The notes beneath the pieces are model-generated. The model was not told where the DNA came from and searched no databases. It worked only from the letters and a program-made list of their open reading frames with translations. A program made the position numbers and the translations under genes. From positions 1,860,001 through 1,924,000 of the forward strand of contig JAALGY010000041.1 of NCBI GenBank assembly GCA_032358165.1: 64,000 nt of DNA, read 5' to 3'. Each line of letters begins with the position of its first letter. Within the stretch, counting starts at the first letter, position 1. The stretch comes from Diplosphaera chodatii. Lineage: Eukaryota > Chlorophyta > Trebouxiophyceae > Prasiolales > Stichococcaceae. Shown piece after piece: positions 14,810 through 28,751 of the stretch.

Positions 14810-15222
14810 GTTGCTGTGCTTGTTGCGGCACTGCACGGTGTTTGCAGCCCTGTGCAGGCGCAAGACAACACGACGTGTCACAAACGATGTGCTTGCATCG
14901 TTCAGCATGTCATGTCCCAATGGAGTAACATGCAGAGTGAGGGCAGCTGGAGCTGAAGCTGCCTAAAGCTGTCTAGCACGTGCGGGACATGCTACGCATG
15001 CTGTGTTCCGTGATCGCTACTCCGTGCACAAGAAACCAACATTGGACGCTGTTGATATATGCACATTCGATTGTGTTTGCAGATCTCCAGCTGCCAGGCG
15101 ACAGGCTCGGTTTGCTTGCCAGTTGCAGTTTGGGCCCTCTGACTGCATGTTGTTGGCAGACTACCAGCCCTGGCAAGGACGAACACGGCTCAACGCCGCA
15201 CGCTGCAGCATGACATGAGTGA
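14810..15222. promoter_or_regulatory. Divergent promoter region, O-methyltransferase / ATRX-like
   Basis: 413 bases between two start codons, presumed to carry both promoters. No gene or repeat seen. Confidence 0.45.
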
Positions 15223-18200
15223 ATGGATGACTGGCAGGAGTTGCAGCGACGTGAGCAGGCGCTGCGAGATCATCACCGAGCAGACGCGCAGGCCTTGTAT
15301 GATGGGTACAAGCGTAGGCTTGACGAGTTGGAGCGGCAGTTCGAGCACGAGTGCAGAGCTATCGAGACGGTCAAAATGCAGTGCATGGCTCGGATGGCTG
15401 CCCAGGCGGCTGCAGCAGGAGGCGGCCAGCCGCCTGGGTTTCCGCAGCTCCCATGGTCTGCCAGGCCCGCTTTGCCCGCCATTCCCAGCCCGAGCCGCCT
15501 CGGCACAGCGGTGGCATCTCCAGCAGTCAGCGAGCCGCACAGCATCTCAGTGGGCGCAGCTCAGAGCAGCATCTGCCAGTCGGATGCCGTGACTGTGCCG
15601 GTCAGTTCGCAGGACGCATCGCAGGAGTTGCTGTCGCAGGCAACATTGCAAGATGGTGACGAGGACGATGCCATATCTGGCATCGCATGTGACAGTGGCA
15701 GCCAGGCCTCTGGGATCAGCCTCAGCAAGCCAGGCGATGGCCAACAGCCCTGCATGCACGCCACCGCACAGACCTCAGACCAGCAGGCAGATGACCAACC
15801 TACTGCGCATCCGGCCCAGAGCTATCAGCAGCTGCCTGCAGATGAACAGCAGGCCCCTGCAGCAGCCGATGCCATCAGCAGTCCTGATAAAACAGAGCCC
15901 GCCAAAATGCCCACTCAGCAAACGCCGCCGCCGCTGGCTTGCAGTCCGTCGGAAGCTGCACCATTTGCAGCAGCAACGCATGTGCACACAGCAACAGCCC
16001 CAGATACGCATGCAGCAACAGGCAGCCTGCAGATTGCTGTCTCACAGCCAGGCCCGCCACCAGCAGGGAGAGCAAAGCGGGTGCAGCCAACCAGAGTGGG
16101 CAATGCCGCTGTGCAGCTGAGCCAACTGGCAGCAGTGTCGGGCGATGGCACGGCTGCAGACGGCGCAGGCAACCTTGCAGCTAGCGTCACTCCTGCTGAC
16201 GGCGTTGCTGCACCAGTGCCACAGCAGGCAGATCTGGTGGCTGCACAGACCAGCGAGGTCATGGCAGTACTGCACAGCGGTGTGCCGGGCAGTCGCGCCC
16301 AGTTCCTGACCAACATGTCAGAGCTGGCATGGCCGCAGGCCCGCCCCAGACTCCACCGCAGGTGCGACTAGATGCCTTGGGTCATACTCTCCTCAACAAA
16401 TTGTCATTTGCGTTTGGTCATGCCATGCATGCATGCAGGTTGCCATTCACGAGTTGCATGCACTGGCATCAATCGGCTGCTAGTACCCTGCAGCCTCGTA
16501 AAGAAGATGTTTGGGCTGCACAATGCATGCAGGTGGAAGGCGTGTGGCACGCAGCGCCCGCTGCCGGAAGACTGGCCGGAGGTGGTTGGCTGCCGGCAGT
16601 TGCGCACCCTCCAGCAGGTAAAGTACGCTGCATATTGGAGGCGTAATGCTTCACACCCTGACAATGTGTGATACACGCAGTGTGACATTTACTGGAGCTG
16701 CATCATCTTCAGCTGCATGACTGACAGAGTGTGCACCACATGGCATGCAGCGGCGCTGGGTAGCAGTGCAGGGGCGACGTCTGCGCCAAATGCGAGGCGA
16801 CGCTGTGGATCAGCAGCAGGCCAGCGCAACGGCCTCTCAAGTGCCACCTGATGCCAGCGGCTTTGGCGTGCAGCAGCTGCAGGCTGACGATGGCGGCGCC
16901 GCTGATGCGGACGACTCTGACGGGTCACTAGCGCCGTATGGGCAGGATGATGACGACTTTGCTTCGGAGGATGAGGTCTGTCTGCAGACTTTGTGTGAAT
17001 GTCATGCTTTCATGCAGCAGTTCCAACGGTGTCACCAAACCGCAGCATTGGATCTGCTGCTGGCTGCAATGGCACTGGGTTTATCGGCTGCAGGACGAAG
17101 ACAAATTCATGCAGCCCCGGCAGAAACAGCTGCAGCCACGGGGCAGCATTGCTCAGCCCGACCACTCTGATCTGGAGCTTGGCTCCGCCTCAGACCTGTC
17201 GGATCTTGAGGACGAGCGCAGCGACATGATCGCCGATGCACAGCATCAGCTGTCCCAGTTTGGCAGCCAGCTTATGGTGAGCTCTGCAGAAGCTGCGCAA
17301 GCAGTCAATACAGACCTTGCCATCTGCAAAGGTTGCACGCGTACTGTAGATGCGCAAGGCTGGTTGCACTATTCTGCTGTGCCATGTAGACTTCTCACGT
17401 GGCCAGGCTGTCAGTAAGGCATATCGCCTCACCATGTATTGTTGTGCTGGCAGGCGCTTGGACTTGGTGCTCGCAGCACAGAGGCTCGCAGTGCCCTTGA
17501 GGACGCATTCACAGCAGCCGCAGGGGCGGCCATCGGCAGCCAGCAGTCGCCGCAGGCAAGGGCCCTTTGGCATCACGATGACTTACCATTGCTGCAGTTG
17601 GACGCCTGCAGTGGGTAGTAGCCGACAGCTGCTCGTAATGAGAGGAGGCAGCTTCTGCCAGGAAGCTCAGCTTCCGCATCCATCATCAAGTTGATCAATG
17701 TCCCGGTCATACTATCGCAGGCCTTAAGGCTTATGGGCAGCATCCCGGAATCAGCAGGCAAGGGCCCGACCAGCGAGCCTGTGTGTCAGCCGCAGTCCGA
17801 CGGCCGACGGCGCATCACAGCGCTGCTGGAATCCTGGACACAGCAGTGGCGCGCAACCCAGCTGCCAAAGCTGCAGGCCGATGCCTACATGTTCGTGCCA
17901 CATCAGTTTTGTTTAGTATCTGTAGCATATAGAGTGATAATTATGCACCTCAGGATGTTGTATATCACCATCTACTCAACATCCGGATTTTTGACAGATA
18001 TTACAGGGGAATATGGACGCCTTTGTTAGTATGCCTGCTGCTTGCGAGGGCCAGCACCATAAGCAAGTCAGATACATCCATGTTGATGACCTTGCTCGGT
18101 GCCTGCAGGATCTGGCATCAAGTCAATGCGCAACGCATCAGCTGGCAGGAGGACGCTGAGCACCTCGATGCACGGTTGGACAGGCTGATCGAGGAGCGGG

Positions 18201-21200
18201 CCCAGGTCTGATACTATACTCCTTGCATCTAATGTGTGTCCATGTTCATAAGTAGGACCAGCAGCAGTGCCTTCCCAAGTGATGATCAGCCACAACCACT
18301 TGTAAGGATGCTATCTGCAGCTTGGTGGTGTCCCTTGTGCACCCTGGCATGTGCAAGACCTTGGTGGTGTTGATGTGCAGGACATGCCAGCGAGCGATGC
18401 AGCCCTGGCGCGCCTGTGTAAGGCGCTGGAGCCCACGTTGTTTGACAAGCTGGCGACGCATGCCAAGCTGGACATTGCCGCTGGTTCCGAACCGCCTGTG
18501 CCCAACCCCCAGCAGCAGCCGCGGGGCGGGAGGTAAGCCGTCCAGGCCTGCGATGGGGCATGTCCCATCCAGCACTCCTTCGCTTGCACCTCCACACTGC
18601 TCACAGCATGTCTGGCATGTGCACAGGGCTCTGCATCCCCTGACAACTGCTTCGTGCAATCATTAGGTCTGCAGGCAGTCGTGAGGCCAGCCCTGCTGCT
18701 CACACGGGCGGCAGTGTGGCACAGCGGCCTGCTGATGCTGCAGCGCAGCCTGCTGCTGGCGCACAGGATGCCGCACGCAGCGGCACTGAGTGCACGACCA
18801 GCAATGAGGCAGACAGCTTCCTGGCAGACGCAGAGCTGCCTGACGATGACCAGGTGAACGTTGGCAGCTGACTGGCCATGCAATCTAGCCTGCGGCCGTT
18901 TGACCGTTGCGGATGAATGCCACAGTCATACTGAGACGCTGCTGAACACTGTACATACTGCACGTCAACAGGATGAGACTACCAGCAAGGGCATCAGGCG
19001 TCCAGCAGCATACAACGAGGCGAAGGCCACCACGGTGCTTGTGGCCCGCAACTCCACAGGCCTGCAGCTCCAGCAGCCGGCAGTGCAGCATGCGGAGGCA
19101 GCTGAGCAGCCTGCGGAGGCATTGGCGTTCCAGACAGAGCAGCCATGCAGCCCGGGGCGTGCTGCTGAGGCGAAATCGGCAAGCAGGCAGCAGGCAGGGT
19201 CAGCCTTGCAGCCCGAGGGATACCATCGGCCTGAATCGCAGGCCAGCATGCAGACTGCTCCCAATGCTGGTGAAGCAGCAGTAGCAGCAGCCATGCCAGA
19301 TGTGCCGCAAGCAAAGATGCCAGCTGCAGCAGCATCCCAACCAGCTTGCAGCGACATCATCGTGCTGCTATCAGACGACAGCGAGGATGATGTGGCCCCT
19401 GGCTTTACCCCAGACAGCGGCAGAACAGGCACTGGCGGTGCTGCACTGTCAGCGGCATGTGACGCTGACGTCATTGTTATCAGGGAGTCTGAGCCTCAGC
19501 AGGACGAGGATGGGATGGATGTCAAGATGGAGGACGGAGTCTTGGAGTCTCCCATCGATTGGGTGCCCAGGTGATGTCGGTATCCAATGTACATGCAGGT
19601 AAATAGCATGTAGCTTGTTTACTGTAAAGACGGCGACATGCAGCACCCACAACGCTTAGTGTCCCGTCTTGTGTCATTTTTGCCGCAATCTGGTGGTCAC
19701 CTCTGGGAGCCTTCGTGGGCAGGGTGGACGACGACGTGGAGGCATTGTTGGAGCTCAGAACTGCCAACGACATATGTTGGAGGCCGGGTGTGGTTACAGG
19801 TGTCAGGGAGCGCGCAAGCGAGCCGCCCATACTTCATGTCCATTGGTCCGGATCCGAGAACTCGAAGAAGGTACAGATGATGGTTCGTTATGTATATACC
19901 TACAAAGTCTGGAGTACCGGCTGCTTTGGGACTCTGTGGGTACCGTCATGATCATGGCTGCATGATGCCAAGGCACAACATATGACCTTGCCAGAAAAGC
20001 CTGCATGTTGCTCACGCAGGTGCGGCTGAAATGCCTGCGGCCAGTGCTTCCTGCTGAAATTGCTTCACTGGACCTGGACAGGTTGTGTGTCGGGCAGGTG
20101 AAGGATTGCCCCTGATTCCACGATCCTAAACTCTGGGCATTTGCCTGCATTCCCTGCTTGATACACATCTCCAAGCAGCATGTCAACATGCATACTCATG
20201 TGGGCAGGTGCTGGAGCACAATCATGGGTCCGGTCCTATCTTCTGGCGGCGCGGCATTGTGATGGCGCTGCAGCGTGCAGGCATGCCGCAACTTCTCATA
20301 TGCATCCGCAGCATGTCTTTGGTTGTGCAAAGCGATGCCAATGAGGTCGTAGCCAGCGATTATATCACCGACATTGCCGACTCCGTGCCTGCAGCCAGCT
20401 TGCGGTGGCATCGCCATGATTGGCGCAGCACTAGGGCAACCAGCCCGGCGCAGCCGGCGCTGACCTTCGCCTTCGTGTACTTCTGTGGCATGGGTGTCAT
20501 GGAGGTGCTGATGTCCAGTGGCAGACTGCTGTGTGCCAGGCGCTATGGGTTGTTTGCATGTCTGTTGACGGTGCGATAGGGCAATCGCGACAGGGCAGTT
20601 GGCCAGACCAAGCACATGCATGGCAGCAAATCCAAACCGCTGCTGTGCGCTTGCCCAGGCTGTCAGTCCTCCCATGCAGATGCCGCCCAGCGAGTTGCAG
20701 AGCTCGCGCACACGCAGCGCGCTGGACTGGGAGGAAGGCGTGTGGCGCCCTGTGGACGTCCACAGCGCAGGTCGACAGCTGCTATGGAAAGAAGGTAAGA
20801 TTTCGCTGGGACGTCAGGCAATGTTGCAGGAGTGCTCAGACATGCAGCTGGTCATGCACAGCTTAGTGACTGGAGGGACCAGCAGGGGTATCGGCCCTGC
20901 ACGTGTTTTACGAGTTTTGAGCAAACAACTGGCCATAGCTCTCAGCAACATCGTGCACTGGATCATGTGCGTGATGTCTGAGCTCAACTAGTCAGGGGCT
21001 TGAACTTGCGATGCAGGCCATGCAGAGCTCAACAGGAGCCGCGACAAGGCAGCGGCGCAGATGTTCGAGTTCGAGGCGTCGCAGGCAGAGGGCAACCAGA
21101 GCACATCATGTCAGCTGCAGGCCCAGCTGGCCAGGTTCATGGCACGACGCCCATACGCCTACTTCAGGTATGTTGTGCTGCAGTACAATGCTTTTGAGGC

Positions 21201-24200
21201 TGGCCGTGTTGGTGTGTGAACCACGACACAAATTTCTATGAGAGGTGCCAGAATACGAGACAGCTCTCTCCTGTGCAGCTCGTGCCTGACAGCTGCTCTG
21301 CAAGTCCCACAGGCGTGCCCAGCGGGCCATTGGGCTGGCGGTTCCGGTAACAGCCACGCCACAGCGCAAGGGGTACAGATCAACAACGTATGACACTTCC
21401 CTGAACGGCAAGGCGAAGAAAGGCAATGCAGTCCCGGCAGCGGCGGCCACAGCGGGAGCCGGAGAAGCAGCAGCGGCGGCAGCAGCAGCATTATGCGGCA
21501 GGCCTGCAGCCTCAGATGAGGATGAATGGCCACCCAGCATCCAGCCCATCAGAGCAGGTGCAACATCAGTGTCACCGACCAAGCTTGTGCAGGCTCAGAC
21601 ACACAAACTGCCTGCACCTGCTTTGCATTGACAGCGGTCGAGTTCACAGCCACATATTGCAGGCCCCTCGTCCAGACCTCGACTAAAAGCTCAACATGAT
21701 ACGAGCATTTGATGCTGCAATGCAGGCAAGCGGCCGGCATCAGAAATGCAGAAGGCGTCGCGGGCACAGGCGCGCAACAAGCAGCAGCAGGAGGGCTTGT
21801 CGAACCTTCAGTCGAAGGTCAGCACTTGCCCGGCACATCTTTATGAACAGCGTCTCAACCGCTGCACAGTAAACGTTCCCTGGACAGCTGCTCAGCTATT
21901 TCAAGCATGATGGGCACAACCATGCCAGGCGATGTAGACATGACCACCTTCTCTGCCGTGCTATGACGACAGAAACGGAAGCTGGAAGCGCAGCGCGCAC
22001 GGCGCGAGAGCATCAGCACCATGTTCAGTAGCCAGCGCCAGGTGGAGCTGGACCAACAGGAGCGTGACGCTGAAGTCATGTTGTACCCTGACGACCCCCG
22101 GCAAACGGTGCAGACTGCGATCTGCATGGTGTCATAGTCGCATCCTCCCCTGAAGACCCTCCCAGGGGTTACAAGCCCTTGCATGTGACATATGCGGTGT
22201 AAGAGCTGTTTGCAGCACGTTGACATCTTCAATACAGCTGCCAGATGTTTGCATGATGCTCAGGTGGCGGTGGTGGGAAGCATCGCAAAGCACCTAAAGG
22301 AGCATCAGTGGGAGGGGCTGCGCTTCCTGTGGAAGTGCTGCGTCGTCGATCATGCGGTGCGCTTCTGTCACCAAGGCTGCTGCAGGCCATTGTTCGGCGC
22401 CTCTGATCCCATGTCGTCGTGCTGTGTGCCAGCAACTACAGTGTGCTCTTTGGTATGCTTAGACACCGGGCGCATGCCTCAAAGTGCTGAAAGAGGCATG
22501 TTTTCTACATAGGTGTCCATCTTGCATGCCCGATGACATTGCTAGCAGATGATATTGTATGGTGTGCTTGCATGCAGCAAGTGGAGGCGGCACAGCGGCT
22601 GAGTGACGAAGAAGAGGAGGTTGCTGGCGGCTGCATCCTAGCGCACAGCATGGGACTCGGCAAAACTCTGCAGTCTATAGCCTTCCTCCACACCTTTCAC
22701 AGGTGCTGGACGGTAATGATTGCAACATTTTCCCAGCACCGCAAGTGCAGTGTGCTGGGTGCATAGGATGCCACATCTGTCAACTGTGACCCGTGACCTC
22801 TGTCTTTGCATTGTTGCAGTTATTTCAATGACAAGCGCAGCCTGCTGGTGGTCCCAGCCAATGTGACGCACAACTGGAAGGAAGAGGTGGGTATACCTCG
22901 TGTCGTGGGCTAGATATGCTTAAACTGAACTTGCACACCCAAGCACACGGCCATGACGTCTGCAATGTGTGACCTGTCAACAGTTCAGCAAGTGGCTGCC
23001 AAGCGGCCAGACATCCGAGCTCACCTCCCACAAGGCAAGGTCCACAAGCTGATGTCGTGCACCACAGTGGTTTGCGCACAGCATCTGCTGTGTCAACGCA
23101 GACCAGATGCTAACGCTGACAGCTCTCCACAGGTACTGGTGTATGACAAGCCATCTGATGCAACAAGATGGGCCGCAGCCAGCGGCTCGGTCTTGATCAT
23201 CAGCTATGACAAGCTGAGCAGGGCGATGGGCATCCGGGCTGCCAAGGTAGGGCCATAAGGATGGAGCCCCATGTGGCAAGCTGCCAGCTGCACATCTTGT
23301 TGCACATGTGCGTGTAGCTTCAACGTGCTGCCTGGCTGCTCCAGGGCAAGAAGGGCAAGCGGACGGCGTCGCCAGCTGCGGGCTTGGACCATGGCGAGGC
23401 AGATGCAGCTGTCGCAGATGCAGCGGATGCGCATGCAGCACCTGACAATCGCACTGAGCAGGTGATGCCCGGTCTCACGGTTGGCAGGTCAGGCCTCGGC
23501 TGAGGGGCCGTGCAACAATGCTACCCTCTTTGTTGCAGGAGAAGCAGGTTGCTGAGCTGCTCCGCTCATCTGCCGAAGTTGTCATCGCCGACGAGGTGAC
23601 AATTGCACAATGGCAGCTCCAATCTGTGGTGACATTTCAGGCAGTTTGAGTGCTGGCGACCAACCTGTAAACTGTCCTTGCGTGTGTGCAGGCGCACCTG
23701 CTCAAGAACAAGCACACCATCATCAACATCGCAATGAACTTGCTGACAACGAACAGGAAGATTGCGCTAACAGGATACCCCTTGCAGGTGAGGCTTAACA
23801 ACAGAGTGTGTGTGCCTGTCGTGGCTTGCAATACCCTGTGAGCCGTGTGAGCATGCTAACCGATTATGTGCCATGCTTGCAGAACAACATCAAGGTGGCG
23901 GCTGTTATGGTTCGCATGTGCAGCCGAACTGCAAGTATGTCATGCTGCTAGATCCCGTGAGCTCCTGAACTGGGGAGAGGCTGATGGGCTACCGTGCAGG
24001 AGTATTACATCATGGTGCAATGGATCTCTCAGCCCATATTCGAGGACGAGCGCTCATTTGAGCACAGTTTCATTGGGCCCATCACCGCAGGTAGCGGACA
24101 AGCTACATTCGCACAGTGTGCTCCTGACTGGCAGCCTGTTCCCTGACGTCATTTGGCCTGAGCGTAGGTCAAACCCTTGCTGTTCGCGGTTTCCAGGCCA

Positions 24201-27200
24201 GGCACTGGAAGCAACCCCACAGCAGAAAAGGGATATGGTCGAGGCGCTTTCCATCTTGCACGACTTTACTGCACAATTCATCCACCGCAAGGTGCATGAC
24301 GCCTGTTGGCAGCACCTCGTCTAAGTGTTGAACTCTATTTCAGATGAAGATTCCGCCTGACATGTCGAGTGCTACATGTTCAGGGGCCCGAGATCCTGGA
24401 GCTGGCGCTGCCAAAGAAAGAGGTGTGCCAGGGAGGAAGTTTTGAACAGCGTCATGTGCACAGTGATGCCACCCAAATAGTGTGAAATGCTCAAATAGTC
24501 GGCCGGCATCACAGTGGCTGTGGCAACGCAACAGGAGCACATCCTGCTGCTATGGCTGAACCCAGTACAGGAGAAGCTGTACCGGATGTTCTGTGAGGTG
24601 CGTGATGATGCTACAGCATGATGTTATGTACTTGAGTGTACACTCAGTATATACTTTGAGAGTGCAATTGCACGCTGCACGACGTGCACACCGATTCTCT
24701 CTGCTGTGCTGCACAGGCAATGAGTGAAAAGTCCTCCCGCGATCATCTCCGTGATCACAGGTGGCTTGGCAAGATCTGCAACAGTCCCCAAGAGTTCGTG
24801 GTGGACATCCGCAAGGTGCCCAGACCACACTACATCTTGTCAGAAAGCGTGGCATTGAAGCAGGCAGTGGTCTTGATAACCCCTGGAGCGGTGAAACAGT
24901 ATCTGCCCTGACGTCGCCTCCTTCCACCTTAGGCTGCCGAACAGGAGTCGTACAAGATCACCAGCCAGACGGACGATCCGCTGCTGGCGGCAATGCATGA
25001 CTCTGTGGCTCTGGTCGGGGAGCCCGGCAGCGGCGGCGATGACGCTGGCAGCAGCCGTGATGCCAGCCCCGCTGCAGAGTCACCGCAGGTCAGTTCGGCC
25101 TAGGTCCTGAGTGCTGAGTGGCTTGACTCTGGTCCCATCCGGGTCAGCAAACCTGTTTGTGCCACGCGGCAGGTGTCAGATGCTGAAGGCGAAACTGGCG
25201 AGCCAGCTCCTGGGTGCAAGGCTGGGAAAGCAAAGGGACGGCAGAAGCCACTACCTCCAGGTGCTTGCTACTGCCCGGTGGCTGACTGCATTACTGTTGT
25301 GTGCTGTGGTTGACATGCGAAGCTGGCTCAAGGTAATGATGTGTTGACGCATTCCTGCAGGGCTGGCACAGCGCATGTGCAAGCTGATCGAGGAGCAAGG
25401 GGAGCAGGATCTGCACTTCGATGCCACTGCCAAGGCGTGGGTTGTGCGCAAGGTGATTAGGTTCACATGACTGGTTTTCGACATGACGGTGCTGGGCCAG
25501 GGCCTGCGGGCACAGAGCCAGGTGGCTGCTGCAGGGTGCCCCACTGCGCTAACATGCAGCGGCGTCAAATATCAGCTTGGTCGTCTTTAAGCAGTATCCG
25601 AGCAGTGTGTCTTGGCTTTCAACATGATTAATCTTGCACCTGGCGGACATGCAGGTGCTGGCGGAGTGTCAGGCGCGCCGTGACAAGTTGGTCGTCTTCT
25701 CGGAGACGCTCAACAATCTGGACGAAGTGGAGGCTATCATGCAGCACGAGTACGGCTGGGCTGAGAGCCGCCAGTACCTCAGGCAAGTTCGTGCACGATC
25801 CCAAGTTGACAGCATCAGCTCCTGCTTGCTTTGCTCCTGGTCAGACAGCAGTGCAGGGGTATAGGGGCTGTCGGCTGACGCACAGGCTTAGTGCTGGCAT
25901 ATTGAGCACCGTACGCAGAGCTATGCACAGGTGGCTCTGCTGTGTGATGGAAGAGGCTACTTGTAACCCTTCGCTGCTGGTGCGGCAGGTTGACCGGCCA
26001 GACGACTGCTGCAAAGCGCCAGACGAAGGTGGCACAGTTCAACAGTGCCGCCTCAAGTGCGCAGGTCTTCATCATCTCGACCAGAGCAGGTGCTGTCGCT
26101 CATCCAGATCACGTCACTGCAGACACACGCCATGCCCGGCCACACGCTGCGACACTTGACTTGCGGTGTCAGCCACCGCTTGCCTCGTAGTCTACAGCGA
26201 GCCAAGCAACCGTTTCACATCCGAAAACATGCGGCGGCAAGCTGACGACGCCCGCCCTGTCGGTGGCAGGGTCCCTGGGCATCAATCTGACGGCGGCGTG
26301 CCGGCTGCTCATCTTTGACGAGCCCTACAATCCTGGTGCGCAGAAGTGTGCAAGTCGCAGGCTGGCTCATGGTCAGGCTTTGACGATGGATGTTCTGCTC
26401 CGGGGCCTGGGCGTCATACCCACCTTGTGCCCTGCCCCCTGCAGTCCACAATGCGCAGGCCATCGCACGCATCTTTCGTTTCGGGCAGACGCGGCCATCC
26501 TTTGTGTACCGTTTGCTGTACAATGCCACGTTTGAGTTCCGATTGTACCGGCGGAACCTGGACAAGGAGGGCCTCTTCGGGTGAGGAAGAGGAGAAATAG
26601 CTGTGTCATATATGTACAAGGTTGTGTGCTTGCTCATCTCAGACATCATACTCAGACAAAATCAGGCATGTTGGTCACTAGGCAGCTGCATGCAGAGCTT
26701 CACACAGGCGCCCAGTGTGTGTTGCTGTCATCGCAGGCGCGTAGTGGAGAAGATCAACGTGAAGAGTGCGTGTGCATGCCATCTTGAACACAGACAGCGC
26801 AGTGCTTCGGCAACTACACAGCAGCATCAGCCCACCATAGATTGCCGTCCCTCACGAGGCGATCATGTCGAAAGGCGAACTGCAACTCTACAGGTGTCAA
26901 CAAAAAGTCGGACAAAGCATTCTACCAGTTTTTGGCGGCATCCACCATCCAGGCGAAGCGCAAGCAGCCTGTGCCGTCATGCGCTGCCGACTCCCTTCTG
27001 GTAAGAGTCTGGAGTTGCATATGTCACCTCCTGCCTGGCCAGCAGGAGTAGTGGGGTGGCGTTTGCGTGAGGAGCGGTGCACAGTATGAGCAGTGCACAG
27101 GTCGTTTGCATGGTGCACTTGTGTAAGTGCTGCTCAAAGCTCTCATGTTTCATGCCTCGTTCAATGCGATCAGCTTGCATGCATCAGGACAAGCTCATCA

Positions 27201-28388
27201 CGGATGATCAGGCGCCAGACGGACCGCACAGGATGGCCAAGTGGGAGCGTCATCGTGACAACCTGCCCACTGACCCGAGCGTGAGTAGATTAATATGCAT
27301 ATGGGCAGTAGCAACACATCATCTGCAAAACATGCTGTGGGGCACATGCCGCGCTGTTGGTAGCGGCAGCAGCACCAGCCTCGGCTGAGCCCTCCTGCAT
27401 TGTGTCAACAGCCTGATGTCAGCTGTGTTTGCGACGGCAGGAAGCACTCACAGCGGAGCAGAAGCGTGCGGCCGCCGCCAGCTATGCGGGCAGGCGCATG
27501 GGGCCCCGGGGCGCGGGTGGTCAGAGCGACCATCAGTGGCGCCGCCTCCGCAGGGTGCAGCCTGCTGTGGGATCATGTTCTGATGCATGGCGCTGACATG
27601 TGCTGGCTGTGCACCACATGTTGCGTCGGTGCTGATGCTCGTGATCGAGGGGCCTGCGCAGCTCCACTCGGCTGTGACGTCGGTGACCTCTGCCAGTGGA
27701 AGTAGCACTGCCGTGCTCAGGACCCTGGCCTTGTGCGCAGATCCACAACATCGATGAGGATGAGGCACGGGCGGCGGCGCACCGGGAGGCTGCAGAGCGC
27801 GCCGCCGCCGAGACCGCTGCTGAGCAGGCAGCAGCGGCAGCCCGTGCGCAGGTGTGTTTGCTGAGACCTACCAGCCACTGCAGGATGTACGAGTGGCTAT
27901 GCACATGGGATACGTTCTCTAAGGTCCTGCCCTTTGCAGGTGTTAGCACGGCCCACGATGGCGGGTGACGCCTGACTTGGACTGTCTGCTGCACAGGCAG
28001 CGGCTGCGGCCCAGGGGCACCCCGCCTCATCTGGGGAGGCGCTGCCACCCTCGTCCGTGCACCCGCCTGGCGGTGCTGGTGGGGCGGCTGGCCCAGCACA
28101 TACGCAGGTGACTGCCTGCACATCCACCGCCTTCACTAAGCAATCATCACCGCCGGCAGCACGGTGGTAGATGTCCACGAGGTCTGATGTCCCAGAAGGC
28201 AGCAGTGCAGAGCCAGCTTGTGAAATTGGATGGAGCAGCCGAAGCCAGTACCCCAAATGCAGGTACAGGAAGTCACAGCGCTGCAGTCGGGCGGGTTTGC
28301 GGACTCAGATGCTGATCAGCAAGCAATTTCAGAGGGCGACATGCCGCCAGTCGCAATGAAAGATGTCGCAGGGAGTGTCCGTCAGTGA
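15223..28388 (+). CDS. ATRX: ATRX-like SNF2-family chromatin remodeller
   Basis: DNA-dependent ATPase of the ATRX/Rad54-like group, which remodels nucleosomes in heterochromatin. The first exon (15223 to about 16370) encodes MDDWQELQRREQALRDHHRA and a long Gln/Ala/Ser-rich tail. Exons to about 20,800 are mostly low-complexity and acidic (IIVLLSDDSEDDVAPGF). The ATPase follows: GGCILAHSMGLGKTLQSIAF (motif I, about 22630-22690), RSLLVVPANVTHNWKEE, then VVIADE ending at 23595 joined to AHLLKNKHTIIN from 23692 (DEAH), KIALTGYPLQNN, DKLVVFSETLNNLDEVEAIM (about 25680), SLGINLTAACRLLIFDEPYN and AQAIARIFRFGQTRPSFVYR (about 26450-26510). LYRRNLDKEGLFG plus RVVEKINVK is the ATRX-type extension. The last exon ends SEGDMPPVAMKDVAGSVRQ at 28388. 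No cysteine-rich ADD domain was seen. Whether the 15.2-20 kb part is the same transcript is inferred from continuous plus-strand exons. Confidence 0.85.
17880..18020. other. A+T-rich stretch inside the ATRX-like gene
   Basis: About 140 bases markedly richer in A+T than the flanks, following the KLQADAYM-coding exon. It is read as intron sequence. No open frame of note. Confidence 0.4.
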
Positions 28389-28751
28389 GGCGGGCTGCTA
28401 ACCAGCTTACAGAGCAAGGCCTGTCCATGGATAGCTAGGATAACCAGCAGGATCACCAAAATCACCAGTACCAGTAGTCAAACCTCTGCAGCTGGGTGAT
28501 ATGTGCATTTCTAAATGTGTACAGTGTCAGAGCATTCTGCTTGTATGTGGTTTTATGAGCGGATGGCATAGAATAGTGTGGTGTCTCTGGTCTGTAGCCT
28601 GCTGCCATTAGTCCGGCATGTTTCTGCCATTGGTTTGTCGCACAAAGCTTCGAAACGCCACCAGCATATGCTGCTTGGCATCGTATCGTGTCTGCACGTT
28701 ATGTCTCTGCCGGTTTGCAGCTGCGGGCAACCGCACTGCCGCCAGCCCAGC
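28389..28751. other. Convergent 3' spacer, ATRX-like / NDUFB8
   Basis: 363 bases between two stops. It begins with a short ccag/atcacca-rich patch (about 28438-28478) and holds no gene. Confidence 0.45.

Noticed and set aside
16400..18300. Split of the ATRX N-terminal half into its own gene
   Set aside because: No convincing stop-plus-start with a promoter gap was seen, and plus-strand exons continue. Not excluded, so confidence is lowered instead.
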